NCBI GenBank assembly: GCA_033980235.1
Contig: CM067064.1
Span: 32,641,670-32,705,669, forward strand
DNA from: Diadema setosum
Lineage: Eukaryota > Echinodermata > Echinoidea > Diadematoida > Diadematidae
Reading direction: 5' to 3'
Length of the DNA: 64,000 nucleotides
Each line of letters starts with the position of its first letter. The first letter of the stretch is position 1. The notes beneath the pieces were generated by a model. That model saw only the letters and a program-made list of their open reading frames with translations, was not told the DNA's origin and did not search any database. This document shows, piece by piece, positions 1-11,929 of this stretch. A program made the position numbers and the translations under genes.

Positions 1-2900
1 AGACTGTGGGGGGGGGGGGTAAAACTGGACTGGAATTGGACCTTAGATATTTCAGCTTTACCTTTATTTTTTTTTTTTCATAGCAAGTACCCCCTTGCCC
101 CCCCCCCCCCCCCCCCCTCCTTCACACACAAAGTTTAATATAGTGAAGAAACTCATGGAGGAAATGCATCATGAATTCCAGACATAGGCCTTTGTTCCTG
201 GAGAGTCTGAGTCTTGTGGAATATTTCACTAGGCTTTGTTGTAAGCTCCATATACCCCCTACCAATGTTTTAGTGCCAAAGTTCATGCCTTGAGCTTTTG
301 TGAGATGTTTTAATCCAGCCATCCAATTTTTCATTTATATTTCTTCTTCAAATAGCGATGGTGCATGCCAGAAAACGGGGGATTTATAGAACTAGTTTTC
401 TTTGATAAAATGCACAGCTGCTGTGGCCGCCAAGCTGTGGGCATGTTGTGTGTTTGCCAAATGTCTAGTGTCGTGGCTTGGCTACTAACATCATTTGGAA
501 GTTTGGAATTATAAATGAAGGATGCTGATGGTGTGTGTATGTGTGTGTAGTGTTTTTGTGCCACTTTTTGTGCATTTCCTGACATGATATCAAAGCCCCA
601 GCGAAGGGCTTATGTTGACATTGGTGTAAATTCAATGCCAAGATCCTGGCCCAATATCGATCAGGGAGATTGTTTAAACAGAGTCGCGTGTATTCTTGTG
701 TAATTACTGCACCAGCCAGGTTACGAGTGTGTTGTGCCACTACTTTAACATTATATGACTAACACATTGATTCTGTTGTATTTTACCATCAAATTGTCAT
801 AAAAGCCCCAAATGTGTCTAAAATGTTCTCTTGTCTTGTTTCCATCCGTGCAAATCTCGAAAGTCATATCTCTACTTTTATTCAATCATGAAACCAAGAA
901 GTTTTAGTTTTCTTTTCATGTGTTTTAAAATTACGTTTGAAAACATACAAAGCTGAGCTTGTGACGTTCAAATCCTGAAATGTGTTTGGGTTGGATGATG
1001 TGTAGGTTGTGGATTATTTGTTAATTTCAGTGGCTTCTTGTGTTACCATTGATGTGGGCCAACATCCTGTCTGCTAAATCTCTTGCTATCTTTATAGGCA
1101 AGCCTGCATAGACAGCTGGCGGTAGACAGAAAGCATCATTTACATTCTCTCATATTCATATGATCTTCATATCATTTTCATATCGTTTCACTACTGTGAC
1201 ATCACATATTGTCAAGTGAGAATGAAAAGGGTATTTAGTTGCCACTAAACCCATGGTGTTTGAGGCCACTTAACGCCCTTCTCATTCTCAGCTGATGATA
1301 TTGTCGCAGCCTTTCTCTTCCAGCGATGACAGTACATATTCAAACAAAACTTTTAAGAATTATACCTTTTTAACAGACTGTCCCACTTTCCTCAACCTTC
1401 TCTGAAGTGTTCTACTGATATTTCTGTGTTTTCCATGTAGGTCCTACATTATTGTTTGGGGTTAATATCCCTCAACGTACTGATTAGTTAATATTGGATT
1501 GCTATTTTTTTTCATTTTTCTTGTTGTTGTTGTTTTTTTTTTTTTTGGGGGGGGGATATGATTTGGGATTGCCGTGATGTATACATGTAGTGGAAATGCC
1601 ACCCAATTTCAAGTTGCAGGTCTTGGGTTCAAATACCACCTAGTGCATCTGTCCTTGGACAAAATTTTTCACCCACAGTGTTCCTCATGACCCATGTGTG
1701 TAATATATTTGGCAGTGGCTAATGATAATGAAAGAGCCCTCTTGTACAGCAGTAGCAACTTAAAAAGGTCACCCTGAATGAACAGGACCACATTATTTGT
1801 CACTATTATTAATGCGACGAGAGATTATCTTGACACCTTCCCATTCCTTCAGGCGATACTGCCGTAACAATAACACAATGACTTCTAATCATGATTTAAG
1901 GTTAAACCAATATTGTAGACATATGAATCAGAACCTAGTGCTTGTATGTTTTTTATTTGGAATTCAGACACAGACTGTTGAGCTTGAAAGGGAGAGAGAG
2001 GGGGGGGGGGGGAGAGAAAGAAAAAGAAAGAGAGAAAAAGAGGAATAGCTAAAAAAATCCATTGTTCAGCATATCAGAAGAGATATCTGCCAATGACAAA
2101 ATTGCGATAGTGACAAGAAAAAAAATGTTTGTTTTTTTTTATACACACATTCTCACCTTTTCCTGTTTTTGTTTGGTGGAGGGGGGGGGGGGACAGTAAA
2201 GTATTGTGCACCTGCCGTACTAAAGGGCATGTGACACGTGCCACTGCCCTTATCCTTGTAGTTGTACAGGAATTCAGTTAAACCTTTTTTTTCTTTTTTT
2301 CGAAACAGTGTCATCTTATGTCTCATATAGGGTTAAGAGAGAAGATCGAAGGAAGAAAAAAAAACACAAAAGGAGATCTAGATAGACAGATATGGATTGA
2401 AAGTGGCTAAACTTAGGGACTTTGAACAGGCTATGCACATTTTTCTTTCCCCTTCCTTTTTTGTGGGGGGGGGGTAAGGGGACAAAATACAAAATACATG
2501 TCAAGATCATTTTCTTTGAGAGATTATAAGGTCAATAGTGCGTGTATGCCCTCATAGCAGTTTGTTTGCCGAGTGATAGAGTACGATCATTTCACAGACA
2601 GATCAAGCAGGTGTTGAGTCAAACTTATTTGTTTGAGAGGTACACTAACACACTTATCTAGACTTGTACGCATGATAATGAACAAAAGAAGATAGGGTAA
2701 TTCGTTGTGATTATTGCATTGTATAATGCTTGACTTTTTTTTTTAATATATGTATGTTTTTATGGACATTGGAGTGAAGGACTCTATTGATAATTTCAAG
2801 GTAAGCATTGCACAGAGATGCCATCTGTTCCATGGAAAGAAGTTGTTTTTCCAAAATTGCATCACTATACATGTCTGTTGCAGAAAAGGTGAAAATATTA
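1..2900. other. Intergenic-looking DNA, no gene seen
   Basis: AT-rich sequence with homopolymer runs: G12 at 8-19, C20 at 98-117, T14 directly followed by G9 at 1533-1555, and a GA-rich tract near 1985-2045. The short open frames here have no domain signature and overlap low-complexity tracts. I see no promoter, RNA gene or element. Confidence 0.5.
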
Positions 2901-3332
2901 GGCCCGTTCACACACAAGGGAAAAAGTGCGATTTAAAAATCGATTTTCTTATCGCGATCAAAATTTCGAAATTTTTTCCAGTGTGGACAGAAAAATCGCA
3001 CTAATTACCGCGATCCTTATCGCGATCCAACTCGCACTATTAGTGCGATTTTTCAGAATAATCGCAATTATTTGCCAAGCGTCGTGTGTGTGAGCGCGAT
3101 CGAGATTCGGAAATCGGTATTTTTGATCCCATCGTTCGTAGCGCGTGCGAAACTCTATTGGGGCTGCGGGGTCAGTCTTCGGTCATGCAAGTTTCGCGCA
3201 TGCGCAATTTGGCCACTGATCGTTCTTTCCTTGATGCGAAGTGCGATTTTTCCTTGTGTATGAACGGTCGACAAAAAAATCGAAATTTGGATCGCGATTG
3301 TAATTTCGATTTTCGTTGTGTGTGCACGGGCC
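2901..3332 (+). mobile_element. TA-flanked inverted-repeat element, copy 1 (432 bp)
   Basis: The element starts GGCCCGTTCACACACAA and ends with the near-perfect inverted form TTGTGTGTGCACGGGCC. It is bounded by TA at 2899-2900 and 3333-3334, as expected of a TA target duplication. The interior is unusually rich in CpG and in the motif ATCGCGAT and its halves, unlike the AT-rich surroundings. A second copy lies at 58595-59028 in the opposite orientation. It has no transposase, so it is a non-autonomous (MITE-like) element. TA duplication is typical of the Tc1/mariner group, but other groups also use TA, so I leave the superfamily open. Short open frames inside are by-products. Confidence 0.8.
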
Positions 3333-4713
3333 TATTGTTTATCTACCCTAAAAATATACCTTTTCAGCCCTCAAGAGTATACTGCTGTGCTTGTTAACAA
3401 GGTACATCTGTATGCATGCTTCCCTGATTCCAATTTAAAATGAGCAGAAGAAATTTAATGTTCCAAAGTGCACAAAAGTAATTCTTTCATGGCCATTTCA
3501 ATTTTCTTTGTCTCCCCTAATCATCCCCCTCCCATCTCCCTACTATTTTGAGTACATGTGGGACTAGGCAAGTGTTCTCCTCTGCTTTGTTGCATTTAAA
3601 CAAGCCTGCTTTTTACATCTGTCTCTGTCTTTGTGTGTGTGGGTGTATTCCCTGATAGAGGTGTGCTTTCTCTTCCTATCAGCTTCTACTCTGCCATCTT
3701 TCAGATTTTTTTTTTTTTTTTTTTTTTTTTTGGGGGGGGCAACCGTATATGAAATATATCCATAAAATACCTGGTTGCTGTCTCTCCTCTGTTTTCCACA
3801 TCCTCAGTGAGTTGAGAACCAACACACCCAAATATGGTATCTTCCTGGGTGTGACCTTTGCTGCAAAGGTCAGTGCCCTCCAGAAATATCACTCCCATTT
3901 CAAGAGCTTTGTGCAGCCAGAAAATAATGTAGGGTACAGGGCTGGAAAAATAATATGTATATATGCCATGCAGTTATACACAGTGTAAAACGAGTGCTCC
4001 TTAATGGACTGTTGTTAATGCGTGTATAACTCATCCGTCTGGTGCAAGAAGTTCTACCCATGGGGAATATTTTGTTGACCTAAATAATGAGATGATAGTA
4101 GGTCCTATATTCCAAAGTTTAACACCACTCGACTGTGCTATGTAATGAGCCGAGGGATTCTCAATATTCTTTTTGAAGGAGAGCATATTACCATGATATA
4201 CTGTATCTTGAGATTGACAGACATGTGGAATCTGTTTATTGAATTGCATTAAATGAGATAATGGAATTTATTAATTATACCATTTTGAAACAGCTCGCTG
4301 TGATATTTGCTTCAAAAACGAAATGTGCTTCAGCTATATAACAAGAAGGGAAATTTAAAGTCCCACTAAAAACTTGTAAACAAATGCTATTTGGGTTAAA
4401 ATTGTTATCAAGCACATTAGGAAAGCAACGTTTTATGTCAATCTGTGTTACTGTCACAGGAGTAAGGTGTTAATTTGTAGATGCTTATGCAAAATCATAG
4501 CATCTTAGACGATGTCCTGCCTGTCCTCAAGCAACTTCATGAGGTAGACATCTATTACTGTTCTTCTGGTGTGTGGAAGGCTTAGAGTATAGGACAGAAA
4601 GGCAGCATCATCATGGAGTCACCCAGCTTCATGGCGTATGATGACTTTGGTTGAAACCAAAATAGTCAAAAATAGTTTTGAGGGGGAAAATTTTCCTTCT
4701 TGTCCTCAGCAGG

Positions 4714-5104
4714 TTAAAGGGATGGTACAGTATTGGTGGAGATGAGAATTGGGCTTTTAACTTTTTGCGAGATACTAACATAACACTTATGATATAGTAC
4801 AGAACATACCATTTTAAGAGGTAATCAAAGTTCATAATGATGAAAATCGAGTTTGGAATGACAGAAACATCCAAAAACAAAGTAAAACAAAGCGGTTGTA
4901 ATAAAGTGTGGGTCCCACACTTTATTAGAATTGCTCTTTTTTGGATATCTCAGCCATTTCAAAACCAATTTTCATCAAATAAGCGTTGAATTCGTCATAG
5001 AATTACGTGCTCTTTCATATTTCTTAAGAGGTTTCTCATTATCTCACCAAAAAATGTTAGAAATCTGAAATTAGGTCTCAACCAAAACTGTACGGTCCCT
5101 TTAA
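4714..5104. mobile_element. TTAA-flanked palindromic element, copy 1 (391 bp)
   Basis: Bounded by TTAA at 4714-4717 and 5101-5104, with inverted ends AGGGATGGTACAGTATTGGT and its approximate complement near 5084-5100. The centre is a perfect inverted repeat with a one-base spacer (4899-4912 and 4914-4927, core AAAGTGTGGG/CCCACACTTT), so the whole element could fold back. A second copy lies at 49974-50363. TTAA duplications are characteristic of piggyBac and Kolobok transposons, so this is probably a non-autonomous derivative of one of those. Confidence 0.8.
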
Positions 5105-5550
5105 CAAGCACATTTTCTGTAGACTAATCAAGTAATGTCTTGGCCACATGCAGGTTTCCCGAAACTTGGCATCTCTTACGCTGTATTTTGCATCTCATAA
5201 ACAGTCTGGGCAAAAAGAATGGGGACATTGCATAGAGGGTGTCAGTTGTACATTTTATAAACCTTCCTTAACTTTTTCATGCCATTTCCTCATACAAATA
5301 TTTGTTGAAGATATCATGTTACCTGTTTACATATTTTATGAGTCATCTCATAAGCTATGAATGATTTATCGGTAAGATAATATAATTCAAATTTAGAGAT
5401 CTCAACCTCCCACCTTGTAACAAATGTGTTGAATCACTTGTTCCAACTGAACACATTTCAGCACTTGTCCAGTTTGAATGTGTAAGGTGTTGCTATGTGT
5501 GGCAAGCCTTTGGCGAGCTCCATAGCTACTGAGAAACAAAGTCACACCAG

Positions 5551-5870
5551 GATCAAATATGCTGCAATTATTCTTAAGCAGGAAGTATTTTGTAATGAAA
5601 AATTGAACTATAGGTTTTATTTCTTACCAGGATCAAATATGCTGCAATTTATTCTCAAGCAGGAAGTATTTTGTAATGAAAAATTGAACTATAGGTTTTA
5701 TTTCTTCCCAGGATCAAATATGCTGCAATTTATTCTCAAGCAGGAAGTATTTTGTAATGAAAAATTGAACTATAGGTTTTATTTCTTCCCAGGATCAAAT
5801 ATGTTGCAATTTATTCTCAAGTAGAAAGTATTTTGTAATGCAATATTGAACATAGGTTTTATTTCTTACC
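5551..5870 (+). repeat. 81-bp tandem array, about 4 units
   Basis: Units begin GATCAAATATGCTGCAATTT at 5551, 5631, 5712 and 5793, with spacing 80, 81 and 81. Units two to four are nearly identical, and the last decays after about 5850. Because 81 is divisible by 3, an open frame of repeated peptide (motif NMLQFILKQEVFCNEKLNYR) runs through it, but there is no other sign that it is coding. Each unit ends in a pyrimidine tract plus CAG directly before GATC, which resembles a splice acceptor. Confidence 0.9.
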
Positions 5871-8650
5871 CTTATATATGAAATGGTTAAGGGGTGTACT
5901 TGATCTTGTTGTTGAAGTTGTCATCATTTCAGCATTTTTGCTAATCCACTTGATCTGAGACAAGGCTTAAATTTTCAGCATCAGTCCCTCACAGAGTACA
6001 ACCAGTTTCTTTCAAAATGGATGTAGATAATCAAGTGCAAGGTCACTATACCATTTTCACTTGGCATTTCGCCACATCAAGCATCACTGAGAAATTACCT
6101 CCCCTACCCCCTTCTCCACCCCAGTCTAAAACCCCTGTCAGTGTATTGCACATTGTCACATTTTCCCCCGCAGCAGCTAATAGCAATTTAATGGTTTTAA
6201 AAAAAAAAAAGAAAGAGAAAAAGAAGAGGGGCAGATTCCATGTTATTGGTGTTACGAGTCGACGCCCATACACCCCCAGTCTCGCTCCCCCTCGCATTTT
6301 CCCACCATCTTCAGTGGCACAGTGGGTTGGGACTTCCCTCGTGGCACGCGACACCGCGGAGGATAAAGCAGGAGAAAAATCAATACCATTGTTATAGAGG
6401 CGTAAGCCTGGGGGGCATTGGCTAAACGCAAAGTGAAGTAAGCCCAGTAGTTCCAGATTTTTTTTTTTCCCCCCTCTCTCTCTTTTTCCCCCCTCGTAGT
6501 AATCACATAGTGGATTGCTTTGCTTTGTCCATCAGGACAAAGGTTGGGAGGCAGGCTCTTAGCTAGATGTGCAGCTGTTCAACCCCTCCCCTTCACTGTA
6601 CAGCACATTTTTGTCCCTCTCTCTCTCTTTCAAGATTTTAATTTTCATATAATTTCCCTGCATCAATTCATTACCTTTTTTCTACCATTCCCTGTACTAC
6701 TGCACCAATGAGAACCTAATACTGTATTAGTAGCAGAGCCTGAAGTTCATAGGCATAGTGGAGTATGAGAATGAGGGATGCACATGTAGATATCCTTGCA
6801 CCACATCCAGGCCAAGTCCAATAGTAGAGTTGAATATTCCTGCAGTGAACATTTTTTGATAATTCCAGGAAACTTGCATCCCCTTCCAAGTTGTTTTACA
6901 CTCATTACAGGCTTGCTCATGGGATCCTGGCCCTTGCTTAGTTTGAGCTCCATTCACCGGTTTATCTGTCAAGTTCCAAATATGTAGCACTAAAGTGAAG
7001 GAAAAAAAAAATCAGCTTGGGGCTTTAATAACTTAATTTCAATAACATCAACAGATATCTGAGTCATGAAAAATTCCATGAAACTAATCTTATAATTTTC
7101 TTATTCTTCTAAATATTACCAGCTATTGTCCTGCAAAATCTGTAAATTTAGGAGGAGTGAGAGATTCTGGGAATTGCACACGAATTTGGATTGAAGGTTG
7201 AGAGCAGCTAAAATGAAAAGATTGTAAAACAATTTTAAGGTTGTCTGGTTGGTAGGCAGATGGAGGGAAGATTAGAAGAAACAGGTTAAACACACACACT
7301 CACAAACAAACAAAAATGAGGAAAAATATTACAAATAAGGTCAATACAGGGGGGGGGGGAGGATGTATACCCTGTTTATGCATGCAAATAAAAGAGCCTC
7401 TTTGTTCCCCCTGCACCATCTGCTACAGTGAGTGTAAGCTGGTGTGTGTGTGTGTGTGCGACCAACCCCTGGATCTCATTTATGCACACATGCATAATAT
7501 TATGCTGTCATGGCAACCTGGATTTTTCTTCAACCCAAGCTCCACCCCCTTCTCCATTCATTACTTCTCACAAAGAGTTTACATCACAAGTCTTCTTTAT
7601 CCACACACAAAAATACATACATCATGTACACACACACACACACACACACTCACACACACACACACACACATACACACACACATATCATAAATGTGACACA
7701 TGCATTTAAGTGAATAATTGCAGCCCAGTTTATATCTGAAAAGCACAAAGGTGTACACTCATCAAATGCAAGCTGGTCTGAGAAGGCACATACAGTGCTG
7801 TTCTGTGATATTACAGTGCTACAAGTATTATTGATTTTTCCCAGTCTTTTTCTCAGGTTTGGAGGACAGTCACCAGACTGCTGATTTGCATGCAGATTTA
7901 TTGACACTTGTGTGTAGCATTTTCAAATCACACCAACCAACCAAAATTGTGTGTTCTCACCCCATTTTCATCGACTGAAATGGATTCATATATTATGTGA
8001 TTGAATTGCCATTCAAGCGATTGGCATCTGAACTTCAGAAGGAACACCAAAACTCAACTTCAAGAAGTGGTGGTATATCACCATCGTAGAGTGCCGAGTG
8101 TGAACGCTGTCCGTATATGTTGCTGGTTCTGAACTGGGCGACTGTCATTTGCTGTAATGAGCCATTTGGAGTAAAATAAACAGAGATTTGTCTTTTAATT
8201 ACTCTCTGTTTAGAGGGATGAATGCTGTGTGCCCTTGTACTCCCAGTATACCAGTACATGTGGGTCTCATTTCCTTTGTTATGTTGGCAGTATCAGAGCT
8301 GGACACGCTTGAGTGCATACATATGTTTCTGTGCCCTCACCATGGCCAAAGAGTAGATGGTATGAATCTTGGAACAGAATAATCACACGCCTGTCTATTG
8401 TCCAGCTAGCCAGTTGATCTCTGGCCAACGTTCGTACATGCTGAGTGGATCATACATTATTTGTCTATATCCCAGGAAATTGCGTACGCAATCGTATCAA
8501 TCTGCTTACGTTCACTGTGGTATTAGAGTTCCGTCAAAGTTGAAATATTTCAACGTGTACAAGGGGGACAAAAATTTCCTGTCATCGTGTGCTATTTTGC
8601 AATTTTGCTCTCTTTCGTGGTAGCGGAAAGGGGCATTTTAGCCCTGGAAG
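5871..8650. other. Intergenic-looking DNA with microsatellites
   Basis: Contains an A-run and pyrimidine tracts at 6196-6220 and 6459-6495, a G-run near 7350, GT repeats near 7441-7460 and a CA array at 7627-7682. Short open frames overlap these tracts. I see no convincing exon or RNA gene. Confidence 0.5.
7627..7682. repeat. (CA)n microsatellite
   Basis: Almost uninterrupted CA dinucleotides over 56 bases, with a few T interruptions. Confidence 0.95.
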
Positions 8651-9182
8651 CAAATGTTTCGAAACCAGAGGATATATGACTTATGACATACCTGCGCACA
8701 ATTAAGAAATATTGCTATTGATTGCAATATTGGAAAAATTGGAATAACATTGGGAAGCGCGAGAGCACTGGATCATCTGGAGGATGCATGTTTTGTGATT
8801 TATTTTTGTCAGTGTGAAAAGCCATAGCGACCGAGTGGAGGAAACTAACAGAGCGAGAAGGGAGGAGATCTTTGATGAGTGGTATCTTTGTGGTGTTTCA
8901 TCAGCCGTCTTTGTTCACCGTCCTATGTGGGGAAGATACCATCACCATAGGAAGATTGAAGAAGGAGAGACAGTGAGAGAGATAGGTAGAAAGAGATGAC
9001 AGAACTAAGAGCAACAAGAGAACAAGTATAGGATAGAGAGAGGAAGAGAAGGAAAGAAAACTTGCTTTCAAGTACCCCCCAGTACTTGACAGATTTGTGG
9101 AAAAGATTAGCCATCCAAACTCCACCTTTTACCCTCGCTGTATGTAGGTACATGAGAAATTACAGAGAGAGAGAGTGAACGT

Positions 9183-9350
9183 TCTGACTCCATGCCCTGT
9201 GCTGAACACACATAAACACGCTCACACACATATAAACACATACAAACACAAGCGAACACACAGCCAGAGAGACACAAGCACACACACATAACACACATAC
9301 ACACACACACATAAGTTTGTACATGGGACAGCCCGGCTAAGTTGGCATTG

Positions 9351-9385
<35 letters not shown>
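9183..9385. repeat. CA-rich tract followed by (GT)n
   Basis: Imperfect CACACA with ACAT/ACAA variants from about 9205 to 9312, then pure (GT)n at 9352-9384. The two dinucleotide arrays are complementary and about 40 bases apart, so they could pair as a hairpin. Confidence 0.9.
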
Positions 9386-9386
<1 letters not shown>

Positions 9387-9479
9387 ACAGGTTTTGTTTC
9401 AAGAGTGGTGTTGTGTTGTTTGCTGCCCACAAAATGTGTGGATGGTTCTTGACATCCTGGAAAAGCCTGTAGTATAGTG

Positions 9480-10442
9480 TGCTAGCCTAAACTGAGGGAC
9501 CTCTGATACCAGCAGCAGCTGAAGAATACAGGAAAGGGCCGCGATATTTTACGAGGAGACCGACAGAGATAACTATCAAAGGAGCCAAACTCTCACTGGA
9601 AAGTCGTCTATCCTGGACTGTTGTCATCCAGAAAAACTGAAAAAGAAAGAGAGAGTAGGAAGAGAGGGAGAGAGGAAAAGATTAGAGGCTTGTCCCATCT
9701 GAACTTTATCCTTGGAGAGCATAACACTAGGCTATGGCCCAATAGCTGGCCAGTGCCTGCTGCTGCTGCAATCTGGGAAGAGAACACACTGTGCACATCT
9801 AATTTGACGACACACTTTCTGACGTCTGCATCATCAAGCGTGCATCCCCATCAGCCTGCGTGGAGACTAGCGGCTCGGGGAGAGAGAGGGAGAGAGGAAG
9901 AGATTGGAGTTTCTCTGACAAAGGGAAGAGCGCAGAGACAGCGGAAAAGTGTAACCTGCTCCTTGGCAATATACTAGTAGGGTGAGCGAGAGAAAAGAGG
10001 GGAGAGAGGGAGAAGAAATTGGCATCCCTTGTCATCTACCTCGTAGCGGTCGAGGCGTAGCGCATGTTGATGTCGAGACAAAAATATGCCTGGATTCATG
10101 CAGCCGCAGCAGAGTTCCGGATGATACCAGCAGCGTGAAGAAAGAGTCTTGCATTTTGTGATTTTTGGGTTTCAGGAGAGTTCGACTCGTTGTGTGTGTG
10201 AGAGAGAGAGAGTGGGACATACGACATACTGACAATAACATCCTTGCACGTTATCTGCTTGGCACCTGAACTGCTGCCACAGCCGACGACCGACCGACGT
10301 ACACACACGCTTCAAAAAAAAAAAAAGAGAGACTAGAGAGAGAGCTAACTGGCACACACGCTCGGAGCAACAACTACACAGCCACCGCAGGCAGGCAGGG
10401 CCACCAAAACCTATTTCCCCCAGAGTAGCGGACGAGGCAGCT
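9480..10442 (+). promoter_or_regulatory. Probable 5' leader and promoter-proximal region
   Basis: This stretch before the start codon is purine-rich, with GA runs (9640-9690, 9880-9905, 9985-10018, 10198-10213) and more CpG than its surroundings. Several stops exclude a longer N-terminus; the last in-frame one is TAA at 10236-10238. If it is transcribed, a short upstream frame of 12 codons (ATG 10086 to TGA 10124) lies in the leader and could lower translation of the main frame. I see no clear TATA box or initiator, and the transcription start cannot be placed. A long minus-strand open frame over 10172-10723 is the mirror of this region and exon, and I do not treat it as a gene. Confidence 0.4.
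10086..10124 (+). other. Possible upstream ORF in the leader
   Basis: A 12-codon ATG-to-TGA frame (begins MPGF, ends QQSSG) lies about 320 bases upstream of the exon start codon. It matters only if the transcript begins upstream of it, which the sequence cannot show. Confidence 0.25.
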
Positions 10443-10589
10443 ATGAAGGAATTCAAACTGCCTGGATCGGCGTCTCTCGGCAAAAACAAGGCTGTCAACC
10501 CCCTTGGAATGGCGATGATATCACCCCTCGTGGCCCTACAGAACCCCCTGCTGCAGATGCTTGCCCTGAAAAATGACATAGCAAAGCAG
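10443..10589 (+). CDS. First coding exon of an unrecognised gene (49 codons, 5' partial model)
   Basis: The frame opens at ATG 10443. Reading back in the same frame there is no other ATG before an in-frame TAA at 10236-10238, so this is the first usable start; G at -3 gives a fair initiation context. The exon encodes 49 residues and ends CAG|GTATGA, a good eukaryotic donor, at a phase-0 boundary. The next in-frame codons in the intron are GTA TGA, so unspliced reading stops immediately. The peptide begins MKEFKLPGSASLGKNKAVNP, then has a leucine/methionine-rich stretch (residues 21-42, including PLVALQNPLLQMLAL), and ends KNDIAKQ. I see no zinc finger, homeodomain or signal peptide. The hydrophobic stretch contains P, N and Q, so it looks more like an amphipathic helix than a membrane anchor, but that is inference. 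The long 5' leader and the absence of a clear exon for 50 kb downstream suggest a gene with a very long first intron. I do not recognise the family; the function is unknown. Confidence 0.6.
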
Positions 10590-10595
10590 GTATGA
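10590..10595 (+). other. Splice donor of the first coding exon
   Basis: GTATGA directly follows CAG at the exon end. The junction matches the metazoan donor consensus in the exonic CAG and intronic GTA-G region except for position +4. Its phase is 0. TGA at 10593-10595 is in frame with the exon, so splicing is required for a longer protein. Confidence 0.55.
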
Positions 10596-11681
10596 TTGTC
10601 CAGACGATTGCATTTGAATTCTCCTTTACGTACAGTGTTCAGTTCAGCTTGCGTGTGAAAGTAATGGCTAGCCGATAGCTGGCTGGAGGTGCAATATACT
10701 GCAGATATTATGATGCAGGGCATTTATATGTTTTCATTTGCTGTCATTTGGAATTAGTATATTGCATAGTAGTCATATATGGGTTATAATAAATGCTGCA
10801 ATTGTAGCATTGTACATATATGTGCCGTTGTTAACACATCGATCAGAGTATGGAAAAAATCAGTGCATTTGCTGAGCCACATGTCTATGACGCTGGCTGC
10901 CCTGCTGACTCTTTTCTCACAGCGTATCCCACACGCTGGAGCAGCAGCTAGCGAGCAAACGCTTTCACTCACTGCACAGATGATGCCTATGACTCAGTGT
11001 GTGTTTGTGTGTGTGTGTTTGACACTCCAGAGCCACCATAGCCACACACATACACATGCCCGCCATATGTAATACACAGCAGCCATCGCAGGGCATATAC
11101 ACCGAAGACTCTAATGGAGCCATTAGTTACGTATACTTTCCCTTCTATGAGAGATAAAATGGAGAAAATCTCCCTCATCTCTCTCTCTCTGCTATGCTTT
11201 TGCTCTGTGTAGGGTATATGAGATGCCAGGGATGTTCCAGCTGATAACAAAGGCATTACCAATGCAAGTTACATAAACCATGGGCTAATGCCCAAGTCTA
11301 AATGGTACTGGGATTATATCTGCAATGCGACCACACTCTTGTATATTTGTTGAAGGTTTATTTACAGGGTGCTTTTCAATCATGGCATGAAATCAGGCAG
11401 TATCTTTGTTTAGTCATGGGGGGGGGGGGAATAGATGATGAATGCAAAATGTGCAGTTTGAGTCACATGTCCTCTCTAAGATATGAACAAGAAACTTCAA
11501 TATCAAGAGCCACATCTGAACATCACATTCACAAGATTATAGATTTCTTTGTCACCTTGTCAGAGACATTGTGACTGACAGATTAAAGGTTATATCATCA
11601 CATCTTCTTTTTTCTGTGTTTTATTTTTCTAATTAATTGTTATTATCATCAATATTAGTCCTACTAGTAGTTGGCCTATAC

Positions 11682-11726
<45 letters not shown>

Positions 11727-11898
11727 TGTAGTAGTAGTAGTAATGTCATTAGTTATAACGACTTTACTACATTTTGTCATTATTATCATTTCTTTATTCT
11801 TCTTCTCCTCTTCCTGCTTTTCATTATTGTTAATATCATTGTCATTATCATCATTATTATTGTTGTTATTGTTATTATTATTATTATTGTTGTTGTTG

Positions 11899-11929
<31 letters not shown>

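Noticed and set aside
3086..3397. 103-codon frame, similar to a minus-strand frame at 58558-58842
   Set aside because: The similarity is explained by the two copies of the TA-flanked non-autonomous element.
5495..5824. 109-codon frame with repeated peptide
   Set aside because: It arises because the tandem unit is 81 bases, a multiple of three; there is no independent evidence of translation.
5551..5870. Possible CRISPR-like array
   Set aside because: The units are contiguous, with no distinct spacers, and the genome is eukaryotic in character.
10172..10723. 183-codon open frame on the minus strand
   Set aside because: It lies opposite the supported exon, its donor and the GA/CT-rich leader, has no domain or splice support, and includes runs such as SLFFFLKR that come from simple sequence.
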